Under the pieces are notes generated by a model that saw only the letters and a program-made list of their open reading frames with translations, was not told the DNA's origin and did no database searches. From the NCBI RefSeq assembly GCF_910591885.1, contig NC_063275.1:1178001-1242000 (forward strand): a stretch of DNA of 64,000 bases. Direction: 5' to 3'. Of this stretch, positions 13,475-26,232 are shown piece by piece (within the stretch, counting starts at the first letter, position 1; every line of letters begins with the position of its first letter). The position numbers were made by a program, and so were the translations under genes. Source of the stretch: Bombus terrestris. Lineage: Eukaryota > Arthropoda > Insecta > Hymenoptera > Apidae.

Positions 13475-13498
13475 AAGAGAGAGAGAGAGAGAGAGAGA
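13475..13498 (+). repeat. (GA)n microsatellite
   Basis: About eleven GA dinucleotides follow directly after the TTAA-type repeat, with a single AA interruption at the start. Simple sequence only. Confidence 0.8.
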
Positions 13499-14711
13499 TC
13501 TTTTTGTAAAAATAGAACACTAAAATTTTCCTGAAAATTTACTACGAATTTTCTGAATAACCCGATGTAATAGGCATTCACGAGATCATAAAAATAGAAC
13601 ACGTTTAGTCAAACGCTATTCAAAGGAGATAAGAACGTTGCCCGTCAGACAGACGCTCAATCAATTGCGATTATGAGTTAGAGGTGTAGATTAGGTTTAA
13701 TTGAAATTAATTTACGGCATCGTTTGGTTCGGTGTAGTAACTATCCCTCCTTCTCTATAAATCGACCCTTTTTGCGTCGACGTTTAACGATAACTCGACG
13801 ATCGATGGGATGTAGTTGATACGTTTCTGGGATATGAAAAAGCAATTAATAACGTACAGGGTGTCCCGAAACTTAGGATCTGTTCTTCGGAAAGATGGAT
13901 GTGAAACATTTACAAGATGGAGGTGAATAATTTTTACGTCTTTTTCCACACAGGAAAGAAACAACTATTTTTTCATTATCTGCGATCTTCATTGACTCTG
14001 AACGACTATATCGATTGACATCGAGGACAAAAGATCTGAAAATCTAGAAATATATGCTAAAACGTAGGCAAAAATAGTTACACGAACAATTTCAAGAATT
14101 GAACAAGATTTTCATATACGAGAAAATATAATGTTTTTTTTATTATTATTACTATTATTTAATTTGTACTTTACAATTTGTTCAGCTAGACATTCCATAA
14201 ATTTTTCTATCTCGAACATAAAGTAAATAAGAAAATTGTCTTTGTGAAATAGTTCAACTTCAACATCGTCAAATACTTCGAAGAATCACCAGCAGAAAAT
14301 GCTTCACAAAATATTTCAACTTTCATTAACGTCGTACGATACTGCATATATTTTCTAGAGAATTCGGTTTCTGATTGAGATATCCACGTATCGAGTTCCT
14401 CAACCGATATATTCGATTAGCATCGATTGAGAACAGCCAGAAATTCTCGGTTGCTCTAAACTAGACACCGTCGACTGGTCCCATCCGATGGAATTTGCAT
14501 GGAAAGATATCAGAATCGAAATAATTTCCAGCTGAATGATGCGTTAGCGAGGATCCACAACCAGATCGGTGCACATAATCCGGAACACGCTGGAAAATCC
14601 ACCTCCGTCACTTTTAGGATACTCGTAGGAGATGAATATTCCTGTGGCTCTTGGCCGAAAGCTCATACACATCATCGAATACACCACGTTACACGCGTTC
14701 TCCTAAATACC
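13499..14711. other. Non-coding stretch
   Basis: The word TACAGGGTGTCCCGAAAC at 13855-13872 resembles a transposon terminus and recurs in related form elsewhere in the window (see findings), but no partner end can be proven. The rest is A/T-rich with short unrecognised frames, including an 82-codon frame at 14499-14747 that overlaps the start of the following tandem array. Confidence 0.45.
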
Positions 14712-15080
14712 CCGTGTCTTCATTTCGTCGATGGAGAATTTTTTTGAAAAATAATTTCTTCTCTTAGAAACATCGCAGCCTTCGTTTCTTGTTATTTCCG
14801 ATAGCAATCGTAATTATAAAATGTGACGATGTTTTGAAAGAAATATAATTCTGTGTTTTGGCTTTATTCGTTGAATCGGATGTAAACATTTTTTGGAAAA
14901 TAATCTCTCCTCTAACATTTATTATACTCCATGTGTTGAGTTCATTTATCGAGCAGAGCGTAATAATCCTCTGAAAAATCATTTTTTCGTTTACGATTAT
15001 GATATCCTGTGCGTCGATTTAATTCATCGAACCTGACGTAATAATACTTTGAGAAGTAATTTCTTTCTCGTGTAAGTATC
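14712..15080 (+). repeat. Degenerate ~77-bp tandem array
   Basis: Diverged units start near 14712 (CCGTGTCTTC), 14851 (CTGTGTTTTG), 14930 (CATGTGTTGA) and 15007 (CTGTGCGTCG). Each is followed by a TTYRTYGA word, then a TTTTGRAAAATAAT-like run and a TTTCTTC or TCTCTCC tract. Spacings between the last starts are 79, 77 and about 74 bases. The 139-base interval after the first start probably holds two units. Divergence between units is high, so this is an old minisatellite. It ends exactly where a mariner inverted repeat starts. Confidence 0.5.
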
Positions 15081-15082
15081 TA

Positions 15083-15200
15083 TTGGGTTGGCAACTAAGT
15101 GATTGCAGGTTTTGTCATTAAGTGGTGTTTCTTATAACGCTGTCATATTTGTATTTCTTCTAACAATCGATAGCAACAATATGTTCAATGGTAATTCCGT
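15083..15200 (+). mobile_element. Mariner-type transposon, left end only
   Basis: TTGGGTTGGCAACTAAGTGA and then GGTTTTGTCATTAAG follow a TA dinucleotide (15081-15082). This is the best-preserved copy of the mariner inverted repeat also seen in remnants at 10547-10620 and 51370-51426. The following bases up to about 15200 are probably the element's 5' flank. No right end and no transposase frame follow, so the element is broken and its right limit is arbitrary here. Confidence 0.6.
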
Positions 15201-16953
15201 TTCTTTCAGATGATATCGTGTACGAGGGCTTTGCTTAGATTCCGTAAGAAGCCTCAGCAAGTCTGATATCACCGGTGTGAAAGAATGTAATGCCTGGTTG
15301 CTTCGATTAAGCGTAAAGAGGCATTCTATGAATATTTTCTAAATAAAAATATGACGACGCTGCTACAAATAATATTTTCCTCTCTCTTTTGCGTCTTATA
15401 ATCTGATATTTTCTGACACAATCTTAGAACTTTAACTGTAGTATCGGTGGACTGGAAGAACATGATATTCTATTATCTCGTACGAAGAAAAGAAAAATAT
15501 CGTAACAATGTTACATAAACGTTGTTCCTGAGAATGTTCCTTCTAAAAGATTCTTATAACGCGATAGAATCTAAAGCAACAAACCTTTAAAAATACAAGC
15601 TTTTAATTCACCTGGAAATAATTTCTGGTAAATCATTTTTTAAAGATCGCTGAATAACACGAAACAAACCCACCCAACGAGTCCTAAATTCTGCAATTTC
15701 TTTTTAAAGAAATGTTTCCACTCGAAGGAATTCCAGTGTAGTTACACTTTGAAGTCTAATAAAACTAGGACACCCTATATATCGTGTATATCGAGGAAAG
15801 GAAAGGGATGAAGGGGATGGCTTGGCACGAGGTGCCAGTGAACGTACACCGACACGTGTATCGCAAATGTAATTACAGCTTAAAGGGAAGCTACGTCCTA
15901 AGCGATCCTTCGTGGTCGAAGTGGGCTCTGCATTAATTAAAAGCCAACTTAATTAATACGCGTTTCTACCTGTACGTTGCCTATTTCTTTCCAACTGCTT
16001 TTCAACCTAATACACCGACATGGTGGCGATTCAGTTCACGAGCCCTTTCATACAACCACTCGTATTCTCTCACCATTTTCCGTACGATCCTAAGAGGAGT
16101 AGAAAAACGTCGTTTCCGATCGAGGAAAGTAGCCAGGTGTTTTCAACTTTCGAAACTAGATGTTCTTCCTTTAGCTTGTTTCAGCTTTTACAAGAAACTT
16201 TCTCAGCCACTTCTGTTTTATTTGAAAACTCCTTTTTGGCGATCTTCTTACGGGCTTACTTTTGCAATATAGTTATCTGTTATCCGTAGTTTTATATTTG
16301 CAGTTTATCTTAATAATTCGCGATGGATTTTCGCTTTACATTCAGAAGATACGATTAGAATAGATTGTTTATGCTAATGCAAATTTTTGAAATGCGTACA
16401 GAGAATTTTATAATTTTATTTTTATTTTTATAATTCAAGCGGAAATGTATACTTCGCTCTGTAAATGTTATAACGTGCGTTTACTTCAGATGTTTTCTAT
16501 ATTCTTGCTTGTTATAACGAGATACATTTAATATAATTTTGCACGGTTAAATTTCACATAAATTCACCAACATCTCTCTCTGCCTTTGTACTTCAACGAA
16601 TATAAGACTGTGAAGAAATAATTCGGATCATTAAAAGTTTTAATTTTTCAACTTAACCAACGACTATCGTCTCTCTTTCTTTGCACTGTAAAACGTAACA
16701 AATGTTCAGCTCCATACTGTTCTTAAAGAACTAAGGTAAATAGAATGATACAAGAGACACGAGTCCAATCCCCTGAAAAACAGACAAAGGAGAGAAGCAC
16801 CTATCTTCACCCATCTACGACATCCTGTAGGACTTCGACCTGTGACATACAGCGATCTATCACAATCTACAAGAAGAATCTTCTAGCCCTTGCAAACTTC
16901 CTCCCTTTCTCTTATCCTTCTATATTCTAACAACAAGAAAGAAAGAAACGTTA
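15201..16953. other. Non-coding stretch
   Basis: A/T-rich sequence with no recognised gene. AGGACACCCTATA at 15768-15780 is the reverse complement of the TATAGGGTGTCCT word discussed in the findings. An 89-codon frame at 16020-16289 is serine/phenylalanine-rich and unrecognised. Confidence 0.45.
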
Positions 16954-16959
16954 TATATA

Positions 16960-17971
16960 TGTCGGGTTTGCGTTAAGATTAGAGTTAGGGTTAAGGGCGT
17001 GAAACGAATCCCTATTGGCATTAAATGTGATCATTATGCAATAGAGAAGATATTTACTAGTGCAAATATGACTATGATAGAATTTGACAAGTAATCGCGA
17101 TAATTAGATACTCGAGAAGCTAAAGACAATGATCCTAGGCTCAATAACGAATCCGCGGTCAACGGAATGACGAACTCTACTCTTCTGTAGCGTCTAAGTT
17201 GTACTCAATGTTAATGCAAGGAGCAATCACTACGTATAAGGATAATAATTCAATCGTTGATGAGATCGTACAAGAGAGTGTCTCTCCGTCACGGTGACGC
17301 TGTCGAAGAAAACTATGATGGGTGTGCCTAAGGGCACGAGATCATCGGATTCGCAGAGGAAAGTCTTCGTTCGAAGGGTGAGGGAAATTGACGTTACTGT
17401 TAATTGGTCAATTTCCATGTTGGTGGTTAGAGAAGGATGTTAGCTGTCCTTGGGAAAAGTTGCTAGCGGGAAGCGTCGTTCGTGGAAGGATAGATTTCTC
17501 TTATCTTCCCGTAGTTGGGACACGGACTATTTGTCTATTTGGAGGACTTTGTGTATCTGCAACTTAATATTCGTAACGGGTCCTCGGCCAGCTAAACATA
17601 TACTGTGAAGATGCGTTGAGATCTGGCAATCATCTTACCCGAAGGACAAAGTCTGCGTGTGGCGAGCCACGGGGCAGAAACCATTGAACCGTCGTTTACC
17701 GTCGTGCCCCGTCCCAAGTATCTCTTTTAAGGAGAGCTATAGAATTACTTCATACCTTTGTTAGACAAAACGTTCATCCCTTGACCGCGGCTACGTTCGG
17801 CGACTGGTTGTCGCCTCGAGCCTAAGCTCACTATCATAAATCTCAAATAAGTACAGTCAAATCGAATGGCAACAATTTCTTAATACGGCTACGGTGGAAT
17901 CTGGATTACAGTACTAAGGGATCTTCCCAAAGTTCCAAAGGGAAGGTTCCGGTGTTCTTTCATCTCCGACA
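16960..17971 (+). mobile_element. Probable solo LTR of an LTR retrotransposon
   Basis: The 1012-bp segment begins TGTCGG and ends CCGACA, a perfect 6-bp terminal inverted repeat of the TG...CA kind typical of LTRs, and is bordered by TATATA on both sides (16954-16959 and 17972-17977). Its internal sequence is GC-richer and less repetitive than the neighbourhood, with no long frame. No second copy of the LTR, no primer-binding site and no gag-pol are in the window, so recombination between two LTRs to leave a solo LTR is the simplest reading. TGT...ACA ends and a 4-6-bp duplication would suit BEL/Pao or Gypsy. The family cannot be fixed from this evidence. The flanking duplication is low-complexity, which weakens the boundary call. 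Confidence 0.55.
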
Positions 17972-17977
17972 TATATA

Positions 17978-20430
17978 TTGAAAAATATATTTATTTCTAT
18001 CGATTTTCTTACTTTAATGTTACTTTATTCTACTTGAGATAACGTTTTCCTTCTCAGGGCACGTGGATTCTGTTTTTAATGTTACTTTATCACTAAAAAG
18101 AAATATCTGTCTATTTATTTGTTCAAACTTTGTCATATTGTTTGCCCAACATTCTTAGTCAACACACGTTTAGTACTCCATCCGAAATCAAATAAAACAA
18201 CGCAAAATCGATTGTCAAAGCACTGAGTTTTTATTTGCGGTGCTGCAAAAATTATTCCCTTTATACTTGCAAGTAATATAAGTTCTATAATATAAAATGT
18301 ATCCTAAATAAGTAAATGTAAAATAAAATAAGTATTATGTAATACTACATATTTATATATAAATAAAATAAAATATATACTATATGTACTACATAAGTTT
18401 CGATATTTTCCAAATTTCCTAATATCCAACTATTCAAACTTTCCACGATATTATAAATAAATAAATAAATTTTCCACAATATTCAGACAAACGTTACCAT
18501 AATGTTCCTATCAACCGTTAACGCTTCAAACCTTCTTCGACTTCGATAAGAAAATAAGCGACAGGAAACTGAATCGATTAACGCGAGGATTATTAAATAT
18601 CCAGTTATTGTAACCAAAAGACTTTGCCTTTAAACTCAAAGCATCCACGAACCGCTTTTGTACTTGCCAAACATTCCTTGCAAATAATCCTCCTTCCACC
18701 ACCCCTTTTCTCAGCCGCCGGACCGAACGAGGGTGATTTTTCCTCATAGGGAGTTCGTTGGACAAATCTGGCGGTGGTCGGGGCCGTCGGAAAACTCCAG
18801 GAAAATATTATGCCTCGGCCAGAGGCGCATGAATTATTTATACGCGCGGAGACGGCGAATTGTAGCGAAACGAAGCCCACGTTGCCGGCGTGGTCAGAAT
18901 TTTATGACCGCGGTGTGTCTCATCATGGACGCAGCTGGGGGCCTGGCTACTCATAAATAGGTCGTGCACGCGATTCCATTAGATTAAATTATAATATTAA
19001 TCGCGCGAACGAGCAACGACTCGCGGGCTTCGCCTCCTTTATTCACCCCTTAACGCTTTAAATTCCGCGCCACGTCGCGTAAAATTCGTGGCGACTTCGA
19101 GTCAATGAAAAACGCCCGCATAGAAAAAACGCTCTTTTAGCGGCTTTGCGAAATGTGTTTACAGCTATCTGGAATAGTTTTTCTCCTAAGATTTTGATTC
19201 TTCTCTGAGTGAAGAGAGAAACGTGATCACATTATATTTTTTTGTTTCAGCGGAAGAACAGAATAGATCAAATTATTCGTTTGTTATCGTATAGAAATCA
19301 ACTGGGTTTACTTACTCTCGTTCAAAAGTCTCAGCACGCGTTCATTTTCTAATAAAATTTCAGTATTTACGCTTAGGTGAATTATGAATAGAGAGCGGAC
19401 GTTTAAGTGAATTCATTCCTTTGTAAACGTAATTAACGAAATGGAACTCAGGTAGAAAATTATTTTATTCGCTAGATATCACAGAGAGTACCGCATTTTG
19501 CATATCTTCTATATTTATTATATATATTATATATTTTTGTAGATTCTGGCATATACAAATTTCCTACGAATGCATACAAATGGCCAGTGAAATTATTAAT
19601 TTTACATGTTACATGCATTTCATGTTATAAATTTCAATATGCCAGCATCTTACCCGTTTGCTATTTTCTTCGTTATACGTACAAAGTACTAAGTTAAATA
19701 TTAAAAATAAGTTGAATTTTCCTTCAAATTTTTTTAACGATTACTTAATTTTTTCCAGTTCATCGAAACAAATATAAACCTTGTAAAAATCGTAGTCAGA
19801 GGCGTATGCGCGAAACTTTGGCCATTTTCTTTGCTCTCGCGCGGAACAGAAAATCTGATGGAAAGCAGTTGATATATTTGAAAGTCTTGAAAAAGCCGTT
19901 TGTAGAGGATTTCGAAACGTCGAACGTTTCAGATGATTTTCGTTATTTTTTCCAACGTTATTTCCGTAAATTATGTCTGGCTGGTAGTATGCCGGTGATC
20001 TCGGTCTGCCGATGATATATTCCAGCAATTAATGGCAGCCGATCGCTGGAAATTTGTGGACCGCGGCGAAAAATGGATTTAGATTCGACGGTCGGGCAAG
20101 TTGTAGTCCGTTGTAGGGCAAACCACCGCCTTCCTCTCTATTTATGAGCATAGTTTTGTCCGTGCTCGTTGTTCGTGGACCCATTAAAAATTTACGGCAA
20201 CGTTCTGCATCTGCAGAATCGTAATCTTGTCTCGCTGCTCCTCTGCAGATATAAATCGCAGCTGCTTTTGTCTTGCGAATCGAGTTGCGTGTAATTTATT
20301 TTATCATTGAAAATTTGAAAATTCGTGTTAATAGTTAGTAGAAATTTTAGGTAACATTTATTCGCGTATTTGGAAATTTGAACGTTCGAGAATTTGGATA
20401 TTTGTAAATATTAAGGTATAGAAGGTGTAT
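17978..20430. other. Non-coding stretch with GC-richer island
   Basis: A/T-rich DNA to about 18700, including a direct repeat of TTTAATGTTACTTTAT at 18014 and 18075. The island at 18700-19100 mixes GC-rich words with AGATTAAATTATAATATTAA (18980-18999), a homeodomain-type AT core. Another mixed island is at 20000-20290. Small frames on both strands cross the islands. There are no exons I can defend. At 20305-20410 there are loose GAAATTTGAA-type words of the dispersed 15-bp family. Confidence 0.45.
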
Positions 20431-20665
20431 TTTCGAGCTATCGCGGGGAGACGCGGTCGTTAGAATACGCGTCAACGGGAGTCGTAAATTCCCGTTACGA
20501 TTGTAATAATCGACACCACGAATAGTTCGATCCTCTTATTTCGGTTAGGATAATAGGAGTGGTTGTTGTAGTATAACACTGAGATTCACAGAGTTATAAA
20601 AATATATATTTCCAACACTTTGTACAATCACACAAATTAGTAACGCCGTTGATTAAGATACAGGT
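20431..20665 (+). repeat. Unclassified interspersed repeat, copy 2
   Basis: Same-orientation copy of 1939-2160. The ordered blocks GAGACGCG, GCGTCAACGGGAGTCGTAAAT, GTTACGATTG, TTATTTCGGTTAGGATAAT and ATATATTTCCAACACTTTGT are recognisable, with scattered substitutions and small gaps. It ends shortly before a 36-bp minisatellite. No frame or terminal repeat identifies its class. Confidence 0.5.
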
Positions 20666-20739
20666 AACGAAGAAAAGTATTATTCGTGGATGAGAGAATT
20701 CGTGTATATGTTGACTTTGATTGACTAGCGAGACACTTT

Positions 20740-20866
20740 GAGAGCCGTCGGAACTCTCGGACCTGTAGGTACTGTGAAAGGAATAGGGACTCTAGGAATT
20801 CTAGGTACCGTGAGAGCTGTAGGAGCTGTCGGACTTCTAGGCACCAAGAGAGCCGAAGGAACTCTG
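20740..20866 (-). repeat. 36-bp minisatellite, 3.5 units, open on the minus strand
   Basis: Units start at 20740, 20776 and 20812, each exactly 36 bases, followed by a partial unit at 20848-20866. Each unit carries GAGAGCYGTNGGA-, CTNGGANTTCTAGG- and TACCGT-like blocks. Because 36 is divisible by three, a minus-strand frame (20725-21033) reads through as 12-residue repeats of the form VPRxPTxPTALT. This could be a fragment of a repetitive proline/threonine-rich protein or a non-coding minisatellite that happens to stay open. No start context, splice sites or flanking domain support a gene. Confidence 0.7.
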
Positions 20867-23800
20867 AAGTTCGTTTTGATCTGATTACGGAGGAAAGCTC
20901 GATACGGTTGTCCCATTTGAACCAAGAACGCGGATTCGTTGCTCACATTTTTAGTTAGGAAAGTGAGGGTAATGATCCACGATGCCGATTGGCGACATTG
21001 TTTATGGGAAAAATCAGCTTTTCCGTTAGGCAACTATTTCGTTTTTCCCATTAGGTAACTACTTCCTTTCTCCGTAATTTGGAAGAATGTACAACAGACC
21101 TAAGGATTTTTTAAGTACCAGTTATAAACCGAAAATACTTGCAGAATTAAAGCTTACTGCAAACTAATAAGATTCAGTTTATGGTGGGGCCTTAGGTTTA
21201 TCGAGGGTTTCTCTAACGGTGCTTGGGCCTTGACGGTCAGACAATGAAGGGCGTCTAATAACTTCTATGTATTTAAAAGTAAAATTCAGATATATATTTG
21301 AAAGTTTCATAGTTTGTATATTTCGAAATTGCGAATATTCGATAATTTTGCCATTTAGAACTTTTTCCCAAGTTTCCATAGTTTTTGAATATGACGTTAA
21401 AACTATTTAATATACACTCACCATCGCGTGATGTATCGAACATGAAAATACGTTGAGTTGAGCATAGTTTTTCTCATAGAATGTATATTCGAAGCCAAGC
21501 TGCATAACAAATTATAATTAACTTTTATAACTTTCATTTATTTTACTCGATGAAATTTCCGACGAATAAATTAATACTTTGTTACCTAATAAAAATGTCT
21601 ACCTTGTTTTAATGAATCATAATACGTAATAATTCACAATTTCTAGTCGTACACGTACATTAGTATGAAATGGAATTTTTTCAAAATTACTGTATCCAGT
21701 GAATAATAATATCGAATAAAGCGGTAACCTTTGCACAAGGCTGTACAAGTTGGAAAATTCGTGCAAGTTCTCAAAAGAAACAACCAACTTCCGCATTTGT
21801 TCTGCAAGCGTTCCCATTATCGAAACAACACCATGTTTCTTTCTTTTTCTCTTTTGTAGACTCTTCGACGTTCCTGTTCTTCACAGACACGATCTCATTC
21901 GCCTCAACCGTTCGACAAATGGACGAGGAAAACAGAGAGAAAGGGCAAACGTCTGTTGAAAAATGTGAAACTCGTGTTCACCACGGAAATCCCTCCGCGC
22001 GTCTCAAATTCGTCGAATCGCGAAACTTCCTTTTGGCGTGCTTCGCTCAAAATGCTTCGATCTACCTTGCGCAAAAGTCACTTTGTCACGATGACAGGGA
22101 AAAAGTCAAGAACCACGTTTCGAGAACTTCATCCAAATGGTTTCCCAAGGATATATGGTTAAAATCTCAAGTCCAAACGTCGGAATTTAGGGCGTGGCGG
22201 AAGTTACTGGATTTTAAATTTACGCGGCAAGTTGGCTCGCAGTACGTCCGAGACTTCGTAAACTAGTTTTTTCGAAACATTGGAGAAATTGGAGAACAAT
22301 TGGAGACGAATAATTCGGAATTTTGCGTAATTAAGAATTTTCAGTTTTATATAAACCGAGTACTTTGGACTTTTGTAGGTTTAAGAAATTCGAGCTTTCG
22401 AAGCTCGAGGGTTCGGGATTTTGCAAATTTTCGAATTGGTAAGCTTCTTAAATCAAGCAATTTGTAATTTTCCGTAATTATCTTAATATTGACTTTATTA
22501 TACAAATTTGAACATTAAACGTGGAAATTATTTTAATTGGACAAATGGCGTTTGAGAAAAGCTACATATGTATTTGGAAAACGACGTTTCATGCTTGTGC
22601 ATCAACTTAGTAGAATATTTCACGTTGAAACAAGCGAAAGCACTCAGCCACTGTGGATAAAACACATCAGATTTCCGATCCCCATCATCCCTTCGCGTGT
22701 CTTTTTCTGCACAGGTTAGTGCAATAGCTAGACGAACGTGAAATTTTTTTCAAAAGATCTTTCACGCTCTCAGCGATGCAAAACCACAGTGGCATCGTAT
22801 CGCACGTTCATATTTGTAATATAATTAAAATATGTCACTGGTAAAAAAATCATCGACCAGAAAAATTTTGAAAATTTCTACGTTTTAATACGACAAGCAA
22901 TTATCGTTGTTTCGAATTCACAAACAACCACGTAAAGCAGTGGAGCAAATGCATTTTCCGGAAAAATTGAGAAGAATTTGCATGTGCCCTAACGCGAATT
23001 TTCTATTTGTAAGCAATTCATACAACAGCAGACAAAAGATTAAGACGAAATGGAAGAAATAAATAATAATAGATTTACTTTGCATAAAAAATATAAATAT
23101 AGTGTTCTACTCTTCATATTGTCTAATTAGACATTTGTTTATACACTTAGAAAAAAAATTTAATTTTGATATTTTGCACAATAGCTAAGTTATAAAAAAG
23201 GAACGAGATCTGTATATTTCGTCGGTCAAACGTTTAAGACTACACAAAAAATATTAATTTTTGGTAAGAAAATCACTTCGCTACATCTTCTTGGCATAGA
23301 ATCTATTAATTTTTTACATTGATCTACCATAATATTACTTCAAGCCGTTTCAATTGTAAAGTTCGTTTAAATTTTTGAACGAATAAATTTTAATATTTAA
23401 TAATAAATTTTGAATTTAAATTTTGAAAACTTGTAATTTGAATCTTAAGATATTCGTTTGCTTCGATCAATTGCAATTCTGTTGATAAATCGAATCGCAT
23501 GATCGTTTATTTTGAAAGTGGTGTGAGCCCATTTGCCGTAATCTGGCCGAAACCACCAATAATCAAAAACAAATGATAGCGAGCGTAATCCTATCCGATA
23601 CAATACGATCGCATGTGAACAAGCTGTGTAAATGCGCTCTAACAACATTCTTGTAAATTATTAGTACCTTTATTAAGCTATTATTATTAAATTAATAATA
23701 ATCAATAATAGTTGAACAATACTTAAATTAATAATAGTTTTACATTTCAAATAATTAAAATTTCACGAATTCTACAATTTGCTAATATTCAAAATGCTAC

Positions 23801-26232
23801 AAATCCACTGATGAACCTGGAAAAATTTATTCGTCCAGTTAATTCTCCAAAAGACTATTCGTATAATGAACTTATATCCACACAACACAATGACAATTAA
23901 ACGCACAAAGACGCGGACAAAACTAAATAGACCTTATCAGTGTTTTTCAATCGATGAAAACGCAAATGCTTGAATATTTCAATACAAAGGAAAACCAACT
24001 TACACCACGTTCAAAATAAACGCTCCATCACGTTGGTTGATCTTCAAAAGCCATCGAAGTGCAGAGCATCTCTCGTAAAATTCACTATCCGAGACAACAC
24101 GGCCTCGCAAAGGGTTGAGCGTCACCGGACTAATGGGAAAACTAGCGTCCTGCGGCTTTTCGCTGTTAGATTAAAATATGCAAATAAGCTGGCCGACCTG
24201 TCGCGGTACCCTTTGCGGCCGCCACCCCCGCGAACAATCCCCTCGCCCCTTTTGGACGCCACAGGAAACCCGATACACGTATTCGCGACACTCGGTGATG
24301 CTCGCGGAGATTACGAGGCCGCCAAAATTACATTTTAATTTCATAGGTACACAGCTCCGCGGTGATTTTCGAGCTGCGTTTCGCGTGTATTTCGCTTGTG
24401 TTTCGTATTTGGCGGTGATCTTGGCGAACCATGTTGCGGATATAGCGTTACGGTGGTTAAACTTTGCGATATAGGTATGGCGTGGAGGAACTAAAAAGAT
24501 GGATAAAAATTTGGGTAGTTGGAAATTTGAATGTTGGCGAATTTGAAGTTGAAGGAAGAACGTTTAGAATGATCGGTACTTGAAAGTTTGGATATTTGGA
24601 GAATTGAAAATTTGGTGATTTTTATACGTATGTTGAGAATTTTCAACGTTTGGAAATCTGAATATTCGGATAGACGTGGAGATTGGAAAGCTCGAATATT
24701 TTGAAAATTACGAGATTGCAAAGCTACGAATTTAGAGAACTCTACACGCACGTGTTTGTAACTTTGGGCATTTTTGGTTCACAGACTAGTTTAGTTTAGT
24801 TTCTTAATTTAGTGCGACAATAATGATATTTGTAATAGCAATAGTAAAATTGAATAAATACGCGTCGTGTGAGCAATTTTTGTAATGTAACGAGAAGATA
24901 ATTGGATGGTTGAACGTTATTAAACGATTCATTTGTAGTAGATAAATTGGAGCAAAGGCGGATAATAATAGCGGTTGATACACGAAAATGAGTGAAATTC
25001 TGCGCCAGCTGACGAGATTTCACGAGCGAATGAATTGAACTACGGAAAGGTAAATTCGCAGAATCTCATTACGCTGCAAGTAGATTTGGAAATTTTTGAC
25101 TTACGAATTCTAACTAAATTACATCCCGTGTGGCAAATAATTCTTACGCTTTTGAATTTCTCATAAATATGTGAAAATTCTGTCTCATATGGTTTGATAT
25201 AAAAGTGCAGAAATTTCAAGTTTCTGAAACGCGACCAATTTCTGTCTTACCCATGCCGATTCAAAATAGCATATTCGTTACTTTGACGATAGTCCATCAA
25301 AATGTTTATACGCTGCTTCGTTAAAAGGACCATGTATCGAGACGAAAGTCATGAATTTTTCTTTCTTGATCTTTGTAGCCGGTACGTGGAGGGTGGAAAA
25401 TGAAGGTTCTTCGAATATATCTGCTACCTGACCTTCTTTTCAACTTTATAACGATCCCTTCTTTTCGTCGGAACGGAAATAATCATAGAACTGTGCAGAA
25501 AAAGTTACAACGGTTATTTGGAAAAATGGGTTTATCGAGAGAATTATTGGAGCACGGAAGCGGCTTGTTAAAACAACCGATTTAACGAGCTACGTTATTC
25601 CAACTACTCTCCCTCCTTCTCTCTCTCCCTCTCTCGCTTACAACTGCATGAATATTTTAAATTCCGGGCAAATTTACCAACCGACATACACATTCGATAT
25701 ACTTGAAACAATTCATTCAGCCAACGAGTGATCTTCTATTCTGTATGTGATTTGCTCGTGAAAGCAAAAATCATTAAATAATTTCAACGTATGAAACGGA
25801 GATTACACGGAAAACACGCGATAAGTTCATTTTTCTTGATTTTCTGGTTTTGATGTTGCTTGCTGGTTGAAAATGGCTGTTTCGATACGACGTGCGAGCA
25901 ACTTGTTAAATCCAGAGATACGAGCTTTTTCAAAATTCCGATATTTATGGAACTGTAGAGTAGATGTAAAAACTGACGGTATAGTTAATCTTATGTCAAT
26001 ACTTTTCAAGAACGCTGAAAATACATATTTAAGACCAAAGGAAAAGAAAAAAAAGAAACAAAATACACTGACGGTGCAGTAGCGAAAATTTCTTTTCAGC
26101 GAATGGAATTCAATGAATCGTATCGGTCAGCGAAACAGCGTTTGAAAAAACTGAGGATTCTACAGACTCCTCGGATTCTATTTTTATTCGATATTATCGA
26201 TATTATATATTATATACACGTATATAATACTA
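20867..26232. other. Long non-coding stretch
   Basis: Mostly A/T-rich. A 115-codon frame at 21919-22266 and a 122-codon frame at 23970-24338 have no recognisable domains. Loose 15-bp-family words occur at 22290-22445 (with the small hairpin CGAGCTTTCGAAGCTCG near 22390) and more densely at 24510-24740. The segment 23205-23400 contains GTCGGTCAAACGTTTAAGAC and a TTGGCATAGAATCTATTAA word that could be a decayed Tc1-type element, but ends were not found. A GC-richer island is at 24060-24480. Confidence 0.45.
24510..24740 (+). repeat. Degenerate ~15-bp array of GAAATTTGAA type
   Basis: Repeated variants of GAAATTTGAATGTTG, GAAAGTTTGGATATTTGG and GGAAATCTGAATATTCGG occur at roughly 15-16-base steps with gaps. 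It is a poorer version of the clean array at 57463-57685. The minus strand is open for 86 codons only because the repeat lacks stops in that frame. Confidence 0.45.

Noticed and set aside
16973..16988. TTAGAGTTAGGGTTAAGGG as a telomere-like repeat
   Set aside because: There are only two imperfect units, and they lie inside the solo LTR candidate; no array.
23205..23400. Possible decayed Tc1-type transposon (GTCGGTCAAACGTTTAAGAC)
   Set aside because: The words are suggestive, but no terminal repeats, TA-flanked boundaries or transposase frame were found.
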